From Hyphomicrobiales bacterium (lineage in GTDB: Bacteria > Pseudomonadota > Alphaproteobacteria > Rhizobiales > Rhizobiaceae), in contig QEVK01000021.1 of the NCBI GenBank assembly GCA_003577315.1, positions 1-60,600 on the forward strand: a stretch of 60,600 nucleotides of DNA, written 5' to 3'. Under the pieces are notes generated by a model, which was given only the letters and a program-made list of their open reading frames with translations, was not told the origin of the DNA and searched no databases. Made by a program: the position numbers and the translations under genes. Position 1 is the first letter of the stretch. The number at the start of each line of letters is the position of its first letter. Positions 1-11,702 of this stretch are shown piece by piece.

Positions 1-200
1 GGCCCGGACGCGGGCGGCTGCCCGGCGCGGTCGGCGAGGCCGCCGAACAGCGCGCCGAAGGCGACGACGAGCGCGATGCCGCCGACCGCGGTGACGGCGA
101 GCGGGGCGGCGACCGCCGGCAGCGCCCTGCGCCGGCCGAGCGGCGACAGGAACGGCTTCCGCGACTGGCTCTGCTTGAACGGGTTGAACAACGCACGCAC
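1..200 (-). CDS. N-terminal fragment of an unidentified single-pass membrane protein (runs off the left edge)
   Basis: On the minus strand an open frame begins at a GTG at 200 and continues past base 1, so only about 66 residues are visible. The N-terminus is basic and polar (NPFKQSQSRKPF, then GRRR near residue 24). It is followed by one hydrophobic segment at about residues 28-52, ending AFGALFGGL, and then a Gly/Pro-rich stretch. This is the profile of an inner-membrane anchor with a periplasmic domain. It lies about 95 bp downstream of the RND permease gene in the same direction. The start is unsure because no good ribosome site precedes it. I do not recognise the family from this fragment. 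Confidence 0.35.
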   Translation of the reverse strand, partial: MRALFNPFKQSQSRKPFLSPLGRRRALPAVAAPLAVTAVGGIALVVAFGALFGGLADRAGQPPASG

Positions 201-295
201 TCCACGGGCGCGGCAGCGCCCTTCACCCTCGTTTCCGGCTGGCCCTTCCTGAACCGGGAATGTGGCCGCCTTGGGGTCGCCGTTTCTCGCGCGGC

Positions 296-3200
296 CTATT
301 CGGCGGCCTTGGGGTAGGCGCTCGCCGGCCTGGCGTCGGCGGGAGCGGCGTCGTCCTCGCCCTCGTCGGCGGCGCCGGGCGCGGCGGCGCGGCGGCGCAG
401 GAGACGCGAAAGCAGCGTGCCGCGCGCCGCCCCGGCCGGGCGGTCGTCGCGAGTGAACACCATCAGCGCCGACGGCGTGACGACGAGCGTCAGCACCGTG
501 GCGAAGGCGAGCCCGTAGACGATGGCCGAGGACAGCGAGATCCACCACTGCGTCGACGGCGCGTTGATCGTCGTCTCGTGATGGAACAGCTCCAGCCCGA
601 GGCCGAGCGCGATCGGCAGCACGCCGAGGATGGCGGCGGCGGCCGTCAGCACCACCGGCCGCGCGCGCTCGCGGCAGGTCTGGAGGATGGCGTCGAGCTT
701 GTTCCAGCCCTCGTGGCGCAGCCGGTCGTAGGTGTCGATCAAGACGATGTTGTTGTTGACCACCACGCCGGCCAGCGCGATGACGCCGATGCCCGACATG
801 ATGATGCCGAAGGCCTGGCCGGTGAGCAGCAGGCCGAGGAACACGCCGATGGTCGACATCACCACCGTCATCAGCACCAGGAAGACGCTGGTGAACTTGT
901 TGAACTGGGCGAGCAGCACGATGAAGATCAGGAAGATCGCCGCGCCGAAGGCGTTGGCGAGGAAGGCGCTGGCCTCGTCGCTCTCCTGGCTGGAGCCGGC
1001 GAGCTTCCAGTTCGTCTTGCCGAGGTCCATGGCACCGAGCGCCCGGGCGACCTCGGCCTGCACGGCCGCGACCTGGAAGCCGGTGGCGACGTTGGCCTGC
1101 ACCACCACGGTGCGCTCGCCGTCGATGCGGTTGAGGATGCCGGTGCGCGGCTCGGGCTTGCGGGTGACGAAGTTGGAGATCGGCACCGAGCCCCATGCCG
1201 TCTCGATGCGGAGCTGGTCGAGCGTCGACAGCGTGCGGCGGTCCTGCGGCAGGCGCAGCCTGATGTCGACGGCGTCGTCGGCGCCGGCCGGGCGGTAGTC
1301 GGTCAGCTTGAGGCCGGAGGTGACGAGCTGCACCGCGATGCCGACGGCGATGGGGCTGATGCCGTGCTGGGCGGCCTTGGCGCGGTCGATGTCGAGCGCC
1401 CAGTCGACGCCGGGCGGCGGCAGGCCGTCGGCGATGTCGATGACGCCCGCAATCCCGGCGAGGCGGGCGGCGACGGCGCGCGCCGTGTCGTCCAGGCCCC
1501 GCGGGTCGGCGGCCGACAGCCGCACCTGCACCGGCTTGCCGGTCGGCGGGCCGGCGTCGGGCACGCGCACCTCGACGTCGACGCCGGGGATGCCGGCCAT
1601 GACGGCGCGCAGGTCGTCGAGGATCTCGCCCGCGGGCTTCCTCTCGCGCCAGTCGACGAACTCGTACTGGATGACGCCGACGACGTCCTCGGGCACGTCC
1701 TGGGCGCCGCGCGTCTGGCCGACGCGGGTGTAGACCGACTTCACCCCCGGCCAGCCGAGCAGCCTGTCCTCGGCGGTGCGGGTGGCGGCGTCCATCTCGG
1801 CGAGCGACAGGTTGCCGCGGGCGTGGACGTAGAGCAGGCCGTAATCCGGCTCGACATTGGGGAAGAACTCGATGCCCTTGCCGTAGTGCGAATAGCCGTA
1901 CATGACGCCGACCAGCAGGACGACGGCGGCCACCAGCACGCTCCTGGGATAGCGCACGGCCTTCCTGACCACGGCCATGTACCAGCCGTCGCGCAGCTCG
2001 CCTTCCTCGTGGACATGGGCCTTGGCGAACTTGGCGCCCAGCGTCGGCACGAAGACCAGCGCGAACAGCATCGAGGCCGCCAGCGTGACGATCAGCGTGA
2101 TCGGCAGGTATTTCATGAAGTCGCCGACGATGCCGGGCCAGAACAGCAGCGGCGAGAAGGCGGCGATGCGCGTCAGCGTCGCGGCGGCCACGGGGCCGGC
2201 CATGCGCTTGGCGGCGAGCTCGAACGCGGCCTCGCGCGGCATGCCCTCCGACATGCGCCGCTCGGCGAACTCGACGACGATGATGGCGTCGTCGACCAGC
2301 ATGCCGACGGCCAGGATCAGGCTGAACAGCACGATCATGTTGATCGTGAAGCCCATGAGGGCGAGCAGCAGGATGCCCATCAGGAACGAGGACGGGATGG
2401 CGAGCCCGATCAGCAGCGAGGAGCGGCCCGACAGCGCGTAGAGGATGACGATGAAGACCAGGATGACGGCGATCAGCACATGGTTCTGCAACTCGCCGAG
2501 AAGCTGGTTGATGAAGACCGACTTGTCCTGGGTGTAGGTGACGGTCATGCCCTCGGGCAGGCTCGCCTGGAACTCGTCGGCGATGCGCTTGACCTCGTCC
2601 ACCGTGTCGACGAGGTTGGCGCCGACGCGCTTCTTGACCTCGATGGCGATGGCGGGCTTGCCGTCGAGGCGCGTCACCGTCTCGGCGTCCTTGTGGGTGG
2701 AGCGCACGGTGGCGAGGTCGCGGGCGCGCACCACCGCGTTCGGCCCGGCCAGGATCGGCAGGTTGGCCACGTCCTCGGCCGTCTCGATCAGCGCCGGCAC
2801 CTTGACGGCGTACTTGCCCTCGCCGCCCTGGAGCGCGCCGGCCGCGACGAGGCTGTTGGAGGCGGTCATGCCGTCGAGCAGGTCGCCGAGCTTCAGCCCG
2901 TAGGAGGTGAGCTTCATCGGGTCGATGACGACCTCGACCAGATCGTCGCGCGCGCCCTGAAGCACGCCTTCCAGCACGCCCGGCACCTCCTCGATGCGGT
3001 CGCGCAGCGTGCGCGCGGCCGCCGTCAGCGTGCGCTCGGGCACGTGGCCGGAAAGGGTGACGACGAGGACCGGGAACTCGGAGATGTTGACCTCGTGGAC
3101 GCTCGGCTCGTCCGCGCCCTGCGGCAGGTCGCGGCGCGCCGTGTCGACGCCGTTGCGGGTGTCGTCGAGCGCGGTCTTCAAATCCGTCGAGGGGTCGAAC

Positions 3201-3481
3201 TCCAGAAGCACGTAGCCGCCGCCCTCATAGGCGGCCGAGCGCATCTCCTTGACGCCCTTGATGGTCTTGAGCCGCGTCTCGACCGGGCGCAACAGCAGGC
3301 GCTCGGCGTCCTCCGGCGAGATGCCCTGATAGGTGAGGCTCGCATAGATGATCGGGACGGGGACGTCCGGCTCGGCTTCCTTGGGGATCGACAGGTACGA
3401 CATCGCGCCCGCGATCATCAGGAAGACGAGCGTGGTGATCGTCAGCCGTGCGTTGTTGATGGCGATCCTGACGATGTCCAT
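296..3481 (-). CDS. RND-family efflux permease (AcrB/HAE-like inner-membrane subunit)
   Basis: This 1061-residue protein has the usual length of an RND proton-driven transporter. The N-terminus (MDIVRIAINN, then a membrane segment at about 12-30) is typical, as is the following PKEAEPDVPVP block. The transmembrane-4 proton-relay motif VDDAIIVVE is near residue 393, so both aspartates are present. Two large periplasmic loops separate the two halves of membrane helices. In such systems the trimer binds compounds in the membrane or periplasm and passes them to an outer-membrane channel through an adaptor. The adaptor gene lies immediately upstream, with 4 bp between its stop and this start, which implies an operon and translational coupling. 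No outer-membrane channel gene is nearby, so a TolC encoded elsewhere is presumed. The substrate cannot be told from sequence. A short Ala/Pro-rich cytoplasmic tail ends the protein. Confidence 0.93.
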   Translation of the reverse strand: MDIVRIAINNARLTITTLVFLMIAGAMSYLSIPKEAEPDVPVPIIYASLTYQGISPEDAERLLLRPVETRLKTIKGVKEMRSAAYEGGGYVLLEFDPSTDLKTALDDTRNGVDTARRDLPQGADEPSVHEVNISEFPVLVVTLSGHVPERTLTAAARTLRDRIEEVPGVLEGVLQGARDDLVEVVIDPMKLTSYGLKLGDLLDGMTASNSLVAAGALQGGEGKYAVKVPALIETAEDVANLPILAGPNAVVRARDLATVRSTHKDAETVTRLDGKPAIAIEVKKRVGANLVDTVDEVKRIADEFQASLPEGMTVTYTQDKSVFINQLLGELQNHVLIAVILVFIVILYALSGRSSLLIGLAIPSSFLMGILLLALMGFTINMIVLFSLILAVGMLVDDAIIVVEFAERRMSEGMPREAAFELAAKRMAGPVAAATLTRIAAFSPLLFWPGIVGDFMKYLPITLIVTLAASMLFALVFVPTLGAKFAKAHVHEEGELRDGWYMAVVRKAVRYPRSVLVAAVVLLVGVMYGYSHYGKGIEFFPNVEPDYGLLYVHARGNLSLAEMDAATRTAEDRLLGWPGVKSVYTRVGQTRGAQDVPEDVVGVIQYEFVDWRERKPAGEILDDLRAVMAGIPGVDVEVRVPDAGPPTGKPVQVRLSAADPRGLDDTARAVAARLAGIAGVIDIADGLPPPGVDWALDIDRAKAAQHGISPIAVGIAVQLVTSGLKLTDYRPAGADDAVDIRLRLPQDRRTLSTLDQLRIETAWGSVPISNFVTRKPEPRTGILNRIDGERTVVVQANVATGFQVAAVQAEVARALGAMDLGKTNWKLAGSSQESDEASAFLANAFGAAIFLIFIVLLAQFNKFTSVFLVLMTVVMSTIGVFLGLLLTGQAFGIIMSGIGVIALAGVVVNNNIVLIDTYDRLRHEGWNKLDAILQTCRERARPVVLTAAAAILGVLPIALGLGLELFHHETTINAPSTQWWISLSSAIVYGLAFATVLTLVVTPSALMVFTRDDRPAGAARGTLLSRLLRRRAAAPGAADEGEDDAAPADARPASAYPKAAE

Positions 3482-3485
3482 GGAG

Positions 3486-4622
3486 CTACTGCGTTCCGGC
3501 CGCGGCTTCGCCCACGAGCCTGTCGACGGTGGCGGCGTCGGCCTCCACCGGGTTGACGATGTCGCCCTCGGAGATCAGCTCCTGGCCGGCGACGATGATG
3601 CGCACGTCGGCCGGGATGCCGCCCAGCACCAGGCCGGCCGGCAGGTCGTCCACCAGGTCGACGGGAAAGAACACCACCTTGTTGTCGGCGTCGACGGCGC
3701 GGATGCCGAGGTCGCCCTCGTTGCTCAGCGTCACCACCGAGCGCGGCAGCGCCGTGGCCTCGACCGGCTCGGCAAGCAGCGTGATCTCCGCCGTCATGCC
3801 GGAGGGGATGCGCCGGTCGGCGTTGGGCACGGCCACCTCGACGCGGAAGGTGCGGGTGGCGGGCGTGGCGTCGCGGCTGATGTAGCGGATCGTGCCTTCC
3901 GCCTCCTCGCCGTTGACGAGGCGCACGCGCGCCTCGTCGCCCGGCTTGACGTGGGCGAGGTCGCGCTCGGACACCTCGCCGCGGGCGAGGATCGGGTCGA
4001 GGGAAAGGATCGTGGCCACCGGCGCGCCGGCGGCGAGCGAGCCGCCCAGCTCGGCGTCGACCTTGTCGACGATGCCGTCGAAGGGCGCGCGCACGGTGTC
4101 GCGCTCGAGGTCGGCGACCGCCGCGTCGTGCTGGGCCCGCGCGGCGGCGAGCGCGGAGAGCGCGCCGTCGAGCTGGAGCCGGGCGATGCTGCCGCGCTCG
4201 GCGAGCCGGCGGGCGGCGGCGGCCTCGGCCTCGCGCTGGGCCAGCACCTGGCGGGCGGTCTCGACCGCGGCCTGCTTGCCCTCGTCGCGCAGCCTGGCGA
4301 TCAGGTCGCCGCGGCCGACCCTGCTGCCCTGCTCGACCGGCAGCTCCTCGACGATGCCGGCGGCGCGGGTGGCGAGCACGGCGCGCTTGTCGGCGTCGGT
4401 CGAGCCGGAAAGACGGATGGCGCGCGAGTGCAGGACGCGCGGCGGGTTGACCACGGCGACGGTGCGCAGCGGCCCCTGCTCCGCCTGCGCCGCCTCGGGC
4501 GCGCGCGCGCCGGTCTCGCCGGCGGCGCTGCCGACCGAGGAGAACTCGCCTGTCGCCACCCAGGCGGCGGTCGCAACCAGAACGGCGATGGCCGCTACCT
4601 TGTGAAGCTTGATCTTGGGCAT
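3486..4622 (-). CDS. RND efflux periplasmic adaptor subunit (HlyD/MFP family)
   Basis: This 378-residue protein begins MPKIKLHKVAAIAV. An upstream in-frame TTG at 4673 is possible, but the ATG at 4622 directly precedes a normal signal-anchor (about residues 8-25) and is preferred. The order is typical of membrane-fusion proteins: a lipoyl-like half (ATRAAGIVEELPVEQGSRV), an Ala/Arg-rich alpha-helical hairpin (VLAQREAEAAAARRLAE), the second lipoyl half (APFDGIVDKVDAELGGSL), then beta-barrel and membrane-proximal domains. It bridges the RND permease encoded 4 bp downstream and an outer-membrane channel. It is first in the two-gene operon, and the promoter should lie in the 315-bp gap shared with the divergent TetR gene. 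Function is firm at family level and the substrate is unknown. Confidence 0.9.
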   Translation of the reverse strand: MPKIKLHKVAAIAVLVATAAWVATGEFSSVGSAAGETGARAPEAAQAEQGPLRTVAVVNPPRVLHSRAIRLSGSTDADKRAVLATRAAGIVEELPVEQGSRVGRGDLIARLRDEGKQAAVETARQVLAQREAEAAAARRLAERGSIARLQLDGALSALAAARAQHDAAVADLERDTVRAPFDGIVDKVDAELGGSLAAGAPVATILSLDPILARGEVSERDLAHVKPGDEARVRLVNGEEAEGTIRYISRDATPATRTFRVEVAVPNADRRIPSGMTAEITLLAEPVEATALPRSVVTLSNEGDLGIRAVDADNKVVFFPVDLVDDLPAGLVLGGIPADVRIIVAGQELISEGDIVNPVEADAATVDRLVGEAAAGTQ

Positions 4623-4937
4623 GGTCGAAATCCAACGAGCAGGTTCGGTCCCGTTCCCGCCGCCCTGTGGCAAGCGGTCGATATGGGGGCGCCCGGGGCC
4701 CGGTTCAATCCGGCGCGTCGCCCGGCCGGGCCGAAGGCAGGGTTTCTATCGCATTCCTGCGGCACGAAACAGTCAGAAATGTTGAGCGAAACATCAATCC
4801 GCCGCATATGGCGGGAGCGGCAAGGGTAATTGACAGCGATGTCGGCATGCCGTCCGGCCTCGGGTTCGGTGGATCGCCTCGCCCGGCGAGCGAGGCGGAC
4901 AACTTGACAAAACATGTCATTTTGTCAAGAGAGGGAC
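4623..4937. promoter_or_regulatory. Divergent promoter region between the RND operon and the TetR gene
   Basis: This 315-bp gap between two divergently transcribed units contains no plausible gene. It is less GC-rich than its surroundings in the half nearest the regulator. Besides the perfect operator at 4904-4928 it holds two weaker inverted repeats: ATGTT/AACAT at 4779-4794 (6-bp spacer) and CCGCC/GGCGG at 4799-4814 (6-bp spacer). These could mark the RND operon promoter, but this is inference from position only. Confidence 0.5.
4904..4928. promoter_or_regulatory. Perfect 9-bp inverted repeat, likely operator of the TetR regulator
   Basis: The arms TTGACAAAA (4904-4912) and TTTTGTCAA (4920-4928) are exact reverse complements separated by 7 bp (CATGTCA). 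The left arm contains TTGACA, a perfect -35 hexamer, so a bound dimer would block RNA polymerase. The right arm ends 9 bp before the TetR start codon at 4938. Size and symmetry fit a TetR-family operator and suggest autorepression. Whether the RND operon, which starts 280 bp away, is also controlled from here is an inference. Confidence 0.75.
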
Positions 4938-5585
4938 ATGAACGCGGACAACCAGCTCGCCTCGATGCGCGCCGGCGGCGACCCCGATGTCGACCCCGAT
5001 AGTGACTCCAATGTCGACCCGAGGCGCGCGCGCATCATCGAGGGCGCGTTGCGGGTGTTCCTGGCCTACGGCTTCAACCGCACGACCATGGACGACATCG
5101 CGCGCGCCGCCGAGCTGTCGCGTCCGGCGCTCTATCTCGTCTTCCGCAACAAGACCGACATCTATCGCGCCATCGCGCGCTGCCTGCTCGCCGGGTGCCT
5201 GCGCCGCGCCAGGGCGGCGCTCGCGGCGGAGGGCGCGCTGATCGACCGCCTCGACCGCCTGATCGAGACCGCGCTGTTCGAGACGATGAAGGACATCGAG
5301 GAGGCGCCGCACGGGCCCGACCTTCTCGACCGCAAGAACAGCCTCGCCGGCGACGTCATCGCCGAGTGGCGCGCCGAGATGGATGCGGCGCTGGAGGAGG
5401 CCTTCGCGGGCGAGGCGCGCAAGAACGGCGTCGACCTCGCGGCGCGGGGGCTTTCGGCGCGCTCGGTGGCCGAGACGTTCCTCGACGCGCTGGAGGGCAT
5501 GAAGCCCCGCCTCAACGATCCTCTGTGTCACCTCGACCGGGCGCGGTCGGTCGCCCGGGTTCTTGTCGCCGCTCTGCGTCCGTAG
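4938..5585 (+). CDS. TetR/AcrR-family transcriptional repressor
   Basis: This 215-residue protein begins at the ATG at 4938, which has GAGAGGGA just upstream. A start 24 bp earlier lies inside the operator and is rejected. After an acidic, Asp-rich leader of about 30 residues comes a TetR DNA-binding domain: ARIIEGALRVFLAYGF, then the helix-turn-helix around TTMDDIARAAELSRPALYLVF and the usual NKTDIYRAIA. The C-terminal ligand-binding half is poorly conserved, as is normal. It is divergent from the RND efflux operon, the classic arrangement for a local drug-responsive repressor. Its own promoter carries a perfect palindrome. Its last 74 bp overlap, tail to tail, the end of the patatin gene on the other strand. 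Confidence 0.88.
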   Translation: MNADNQLASMRAGGDPDVDPDSDSNVDPRRARIIEGALRVFLAYGFNRTTMDDIARAAELSRPALYLVFRNKTDIYRAIARCLLAGCLRRARAALAAEGALIDRLDRLIETALFETMKDIEEAPHGPDLLDRKNSLAGDVIAEWRAEMDAALEEAFAGEARKNGVDLAARGLSARSVAETFLDALEGMKPRLNDPLCHLDRARSVARVLVAALRP

Positions 5586-6720
5586 GGTGGTGGCGGGCCG
5601 AAGGCGGCCGCCTGCGCGTGGCGAGAAAGTCGCGCACCCGCGCGCCCGGCCCCCTGCGCGCCGCCCTGGCGAGGGCGGGCGCCAGCTCGCCCGAAATGTC
5701 GAGCGTGGCGCGCTCGCCCACCGCCTCGAAGTTCTCGGCCAGCCAGTCCTCGGCGGCGGAGCGGCCGAGGTCGCGCAGATATTCGAGGAAGGCCCATTCG
5801 GCGTTGACCTTGGAGGAGGCCGACAGGTCCCTGAACGCCTCGTCGGCGTCGATGCGGTGCATGCGGATGCTGCGATAGTGCTTGCGGTCGAGGCGGCCGC
5901 TCTCGATCAGCGCGTTGACGAAGGCGATGGCGCGGAACTCGCGCAACAGGCCGGCATTGAAGGTGATCTCGTCGATGCGGTTCTGGATCTCGCGGGCCGA
6001 GCGCGGCGCGCCCTCGCGCAGCACCGGGTTGATCTGGACGAGCAGCACGTCCTCGACCGGCGTGGCGTAAAAGAAGGGGTAGAGCGCCGGGTTGCCGCCA
6101 TAGCCGCCGTCCCAGTAGGGCGTGCCGTCGATCTCGACCGCCTGGAAGATCTGCGGCAGGCAGGCCGAGGCCATCACCACGTCCGGCGTGATCTCGTGCG
6201 TCTCGAAGACGCGGAGCTGGCCGGTCTCGACATTGGTGGCCGAGACGAACAGCCTCGTGGCCGTGCAGGCGCGCACGCGCTCGAAGTCGATCTCGGCCTC
6301 GACCACCTCGCGCAGCGGGTTGTGGTTGAGGGGATTGGCGGCATAGGGCGAGAACACGCGCGACAGCGCGTCGAACCACAGATAGCCCGGCGTGTTCTCG
6401 ACCGACCAGTTGCCCCACAGCACGTCCCAGGGCGTGCGCTGCACCGGGCTGAAGCGGCCGCGCCGCGCCACGGCGCGCCAGAAGTCGGAGAGCTTCTCGC
6501 GCGCGCCCTCGGCCCCGCCGCGGGCGAAGCCGTCGGCCAGCGCCACCGCGTTCATGGCGCCGGCGCTGGTGCCGGAGACGGCCGCGAACGAGAGTCGCCC
6601 GTCCTCGAGCAGCCGGTCGAGCACGCCCCAGGTGAAGGCGCCGTGCGAGCCGCCGCCCTGGAGCGCGACGTTGACGGGCCTGGCGGCGGCGGCCGCTGCG
6701 CCGTTCGTCGTCTTCGCCAT
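5512..6720 (-). CDS. Patatin-like phospholipase family protein
   Basis: This 402-residue protein begins MAKTTNGAAAAAARPVNVAL. The patatin fold is clear: an oxyanion-hole block VALQGGGSHGAFTWGVL at about residues 17-33, the nucleophile elbow GTSAG at about 53-57, and the second member of the Ser-Asp dyad in YWDGGYGGNPAL near the middle. It is a predicted lipid or polyester acyl hydrolase. It lies 23 bp downstream of the 3-hydroxybutyrate dehydrogenase gene on the same strand. Patatin-like enzymes are often associated with polyhydroxybutyrate granule turnover, so a role in releasing 3-hydroxybutyrate is plausible but unproven. The last 30 or so residues are Arg/Pro-rich and low-complexity, and they overlap the tetR 3' end (5512-5585). 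The natural stop may have been lost and the tail acquired. Confidence 0.88.
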   Translation of the reverse strand: MAKTTNGAAAAAARPVNVALQGGGSHGAFTWGVLDRLLEDGRLSFAAVSGTSAGAMNAVALADGFARGGAEGAREKLSDFWRAVARRGRFSPVQRTPWDVLWGNWSVENTPGYLWFDALSRVFSPYAANPLNHNPLREVVEAEIDFERVRACTATRLFVSATNVETGQLRVFETHEITPDVVMASACLPQIFQAVEIDGTPYWDGGYGGNPALYPFFYATPVEDVLLVQINPVLREGAPRSAREIQNRIDEITFNAGLLREFRAIAFVNALIESGRLDRKHYRSIRMHRIDADEAFRDLSASSKVNAEWAFLEYLRDLGRSAAEDWLAENFEAVGERATLDISGELAPALARAARRGPGARVRDFLATRRRPPSARHHPTDAERRQEPGRPTAPGRGDTEDR

Positions 6721-6743
6721 GTGCGTGCCGCGCCCGCGCCGGA

Positions 6744-7526
6744 CTACTGCGCGGTCCAGCCGCCGTCGACCGACAGCGTCGTGCCGGTGATCTGCGCGGC
6801 CTCGCGCGAGGCCAGGAACGCGGTCGCCGCCGCGATCTCCTCGACGGTGGCGAATTCCTTCGACGGCTGCCTGGCGAGGATGATGTCGCGGATCACCGTC
6901 TCGCGGTCGAGCCCGGTCTCCTTCGCGCGGTCCTCGATCTGCACCTCGACCAGCGGGGTCAGCACGAAGCCGGGGCAGACCGCGTTGCAGGTCACGCCCT
7001 TGCCGGCCAGCTCCAGCGCCACGGTCTTGGTCAGGCCGACGACGCCGTGCTTGGCCGCGACATAGGCCGCCTTGTAAGGCGAGGCGCGCAGGCCGTGGGC
7101 GGAGGCGATGTTGACGATGCGGCCGTAGCCGGCGGCGCGCATGGGCGGCACGGCCGCGGCGATGGTGTGGAAGGCCGACGACAGGTTGACGGCGATGATG
7201 GCGTCCCAGCGCTCGGTCGGGAACTCCTCCACCGGCGCGACATGCTGGATGCCGGCGTTGTTGACCAGGATTTCGAGCGTGCCGAAGCGCGACACGGCCT
7301 GCTCGACCAGGGCGCGGCATTCCTCCGGCTTCGCCATGTCGGCCCTGACGTAGACGGCCTCGACGCCGTGCCTCGCGGCGATGCCGGCGGCGACGGCATG
7401 GTCCTCGGTGCGGTCGGTGTAGGAGTTGACGACGACGTTCGCGCCCCTGGCCGCCAGCCGCTCGGCGATGCCCAGGCCGATGCCGGAGGTCGATCCGGTG
7501 ACGATGGCGGTCTGTCCTGTGAGCAT
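6744..7526 (-). CDS. bdhA: 3-hydroxybutyrate dehydrogenase (SDR family)
   Basis: This 260-residue short-chain dehydrogenase oxidises (R)-3-hydroxybutyrate to acetoacetate with NAD+, a step of polyhydroxybutyrate breakdown. The start [17 protein letters not shown] is preceded by GGAG at good spacing. Visible motifs are the cofactor loop TGSTSGIG (10-17), NNAG (89-92), and the catalytic Ser142 with Tyr155 and Lys159 (YVAAK). The C-terminus [17 protein letters not shown] is characteristic of BdhA. The length matches the family. It is the first gene of a two-gene unit with the patatin-like gene. A 25-bp interrupted palindrome lies about 30 bp upstream of its start, in the region shared with ispG. 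Confidence 0.93.
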   Translation of the reverse strand: MLTGQTAIVTGSTSGIGLGIAERLAARGANVVVNSYTDRTEDHAVAAGIAARHGVEAVYVRADMAKPEECRALVEQAVSRFGTLEILVNNAGIQHVAPVEEFPTERWDAIIAVNLSSAFHTIAAAVPPMRAAGYGRIVNIASAHGLRASPYKAAYVAAKHGVVGLTKTVALELAGKGVTCNAVCPGFVLTPLVEVQIEDRAKETGLDRETVIRDIILARQPSKEFATVEEIAAATAFLASREAAQITGTTLSVDGGWTAQ

Positions 7527-7557
7527 TGGGCTGGTCTCCGGGCTGGTTTGGCGCCGC

Positions 7558-7582
7558 ATTTATATTGCGCTGCAACATAAAT
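7558..7582. promoter_or_regulatory. Interrupted palindrome upstream of bdhA (candidate PhaR-type operator)
   Basis: The bases read ATTTAT, one base, TTGC, GCT, GCAA, one base, ATAAAT. The outer arms (6 bp) and inner arms (4 bp) are both perfectly complementary and the single bases between them are not. The core TGC-N3-GCA resembles the TGC/GCA-type sites reported for PhaR regulators. The site lies in the short AT-rich island before bdhA, and the window contains phaR. Symmetry is seen; the assignment to PhaR is inference. Confidence 0.45.
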
Positions 7583-7719
7583 GCCAACGGGGGGGCGGTG
7601 GTTCCACCGTGCCGCCATCGTCATGTCCGATTTGCCGGATTGTGCTAGAAGGGGCGAAGGCGGTAGACATCCCGCACGTAGACAGCCCGCACAGGCAGCA
7701 GCTCGCAGCAGGTGGCATC

Positions 7720-9000
7720 TTGACCCCCGACCAGCCCCTTTTCGACCAGCCCTTCCTCGACCGTCCGCTCCAGCGCCGGCCCACCGTCGGCGTCATGGTG
7801 GGCGACGTCATGGTCGGCGGCGGCGCGCCCGTCGTCGTCCAGTCGATGACCAACACCGACACCGCCGACGTCGACGCCACCGTGGCGCAGGTCGCCGCGC
7901 TCCACCGCGCCGGCTCGCAGATCGTGCGCGTCACCGTCGACCGCGACGAGTCGGCGGCGGCCGTGCCGCGCGTGCGCGACCGGCTTCTGCGGCTCGGCAT
8001 CGACGTGCCGCTGGTCGGCGACTTCCACTATATCGGCCACAAGCTGCTCGCCGACCATCCGGCCTGCGCCGAGGCGCTGGCCAAGTACCGCATCAATCCC
8101 GGCAATGTCGGCTTCCGCGAGAAGAAGGACGCGCAGTTCGCGGCCATCGTCGAGACGGCGATCCGCCACGGCAAGCCGGTGCGCATCGGCGTCAACTGGG
8201 GCTCGCTCGACCAGGAGCTCCTGACCCGCCTGATGGACGAGAACCAGGCCGCCGGCTCGCCGCTGACGGCGCGCGAGGTGACGCGCGAGGCGATCGTCCG
8301 GTCGGCGCTGATCTCGGCGGCGCTGGCCGAGGAGATCGGCCTGCCGCGCGAGAAGATCATCCTCTCGGCCAAGGTCAGCCAGGTCCAGGACCTGATCGCG
8401 GTCTATGTCGAGCTGGCGAAGCGCACCGACCATGCGCTGCATCTGGGCCTGACCGAGGCCGGCATGGGGTCCAAGGGCATCGTCGCCTCGTCGGCGGCCA
8501 TGGGCATCCTGCTCCAGCAGGGCATCGGCGACACGATCCGCATCTCGCTGACCCCGGAGCCGGGCGGCGACCGCACCCGCGAGGTGCAGGTGGCGCAGGA
8601 GCTGCTCCAGACCATGGGCTTCCGCCAGTTCCTGCCGGTGGTGGCGGCCTGCCCGGGCTGCGGGCGCACCACCTCGACCGTGTTCCAGGAGCTCGCCGCC
8701 GGCATCGAGGAGGACCTGCGCCGCAACATGCCGGTGTGGCGCGAGAAATATCCCGGCGTCGAGGAGCTGAAGGTCGCGGTGATGGGCTGCATCGTCAACG
8801 GCCCGGGCGAATCCAAGCACGCCGACATCGGCATCTCGCTGCCCGGCACCGGCGAGTCGCCGGCCGCGCCCGTCTTCATCGACGGCCGCAAGGCCGCGAC
8901 GCTGCGCGGCCCCGACATCGCCGCCGATTTCCAGAAGATGCTGGCCGACTATATCGAGCGCCGCTTCGGCGCGGGCGGGAAGCAGGCGGCGGCCGAGTAG
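7720..9000 (+). CDS. ispG: 4-hydroxy-3-methylbut-2-en-1-yl diphosphate synthase (IspG/GcpE)
   Basis: IspG catalyses the penultimate step of the MEP isoprenoid pathway, reductive ring opening of the cyclic diphosphate to HMBPP using a 4Fe-4S cluster. The protein starts with the highly conserved block [20 protein letters not shown]. It continues with [16 protein letters not shown] and ends with the cluster ligands Cys311 and Cys314 (CPGCGRTT) and Cys357 ([10 protein letters not shown]). No ATG is found before the conserved region. A TTG at 7720, preceded by AGGTGG, gives 426 residues, close to the usual length, and is chosen. The frame stays open upstream, so the start is uncertain. The gene is divergent from bdhA and convergent with the hybrid kinase. 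Confidence 0.95.
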   Translation: MTPDQPLFDQPFLDRPLQRRPTVGVMVGDVMVGGGAPVVVQSMTNTDTADVDATVAQVAALHRAGSQIVRVTVDRDESAAAVPRVRDRLLRLGIDVPLVGDFHYIGHKLLADHPACAEALAKYRINPGNVGFREKKDAQFAAIVETAIRHGKPVRIGVNWGSLDQELLTRLMDENQAAGSPLTAREVTREAIVRSALISAALAEEIGLPREKIILSAKVSQVQDLIAVYVELAKRTDHALHLGLTEAGMGSKGIVASSAAMGILLQQGIGDTIRISLTPEPGGDRTREVQVAQELLQTMGFRQFLPVVAACPGCGRTTSTVFQELAAGIEEDLRRNMPVWREKYPGVEELKVAVMGCIVNGPGESKHADIGISLPGTGESPAAPVFIDGRKAATLRGPDIAADFQKMLADYIERRFGAGGKQAAAE

Positions 9001-9034
9001 CCGCCCCGATGCGTCCCGGTTCCGCGCCGCCGCC

Positions 9035-11608
<2,574 letters not shown>

Positions 11609-11702
11609 GGCCCCTGCCACCCTTGCCCAGTATGTTCGCGCAAGATCGACCAATCCGATTAAATCGATGTTAATCGTGCCGGCGGTCCGCGCTTGCGCGG
11701 CT

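Noticed and set aside
260..3556. 1098-residue open frame antisense to the RND permease
   Set aside because: It is His/Asp/Arg/Gly-rich nonsense typical of GC-rich antisense frames. The opposite strand encodes a complete, motif-bearing RND protein.
7426..7719. 98-residue N-terminal extension of IspG
   Set aside because: It would run through the bdhA start and the palindrome, and IspG proteins do not have such a leader.
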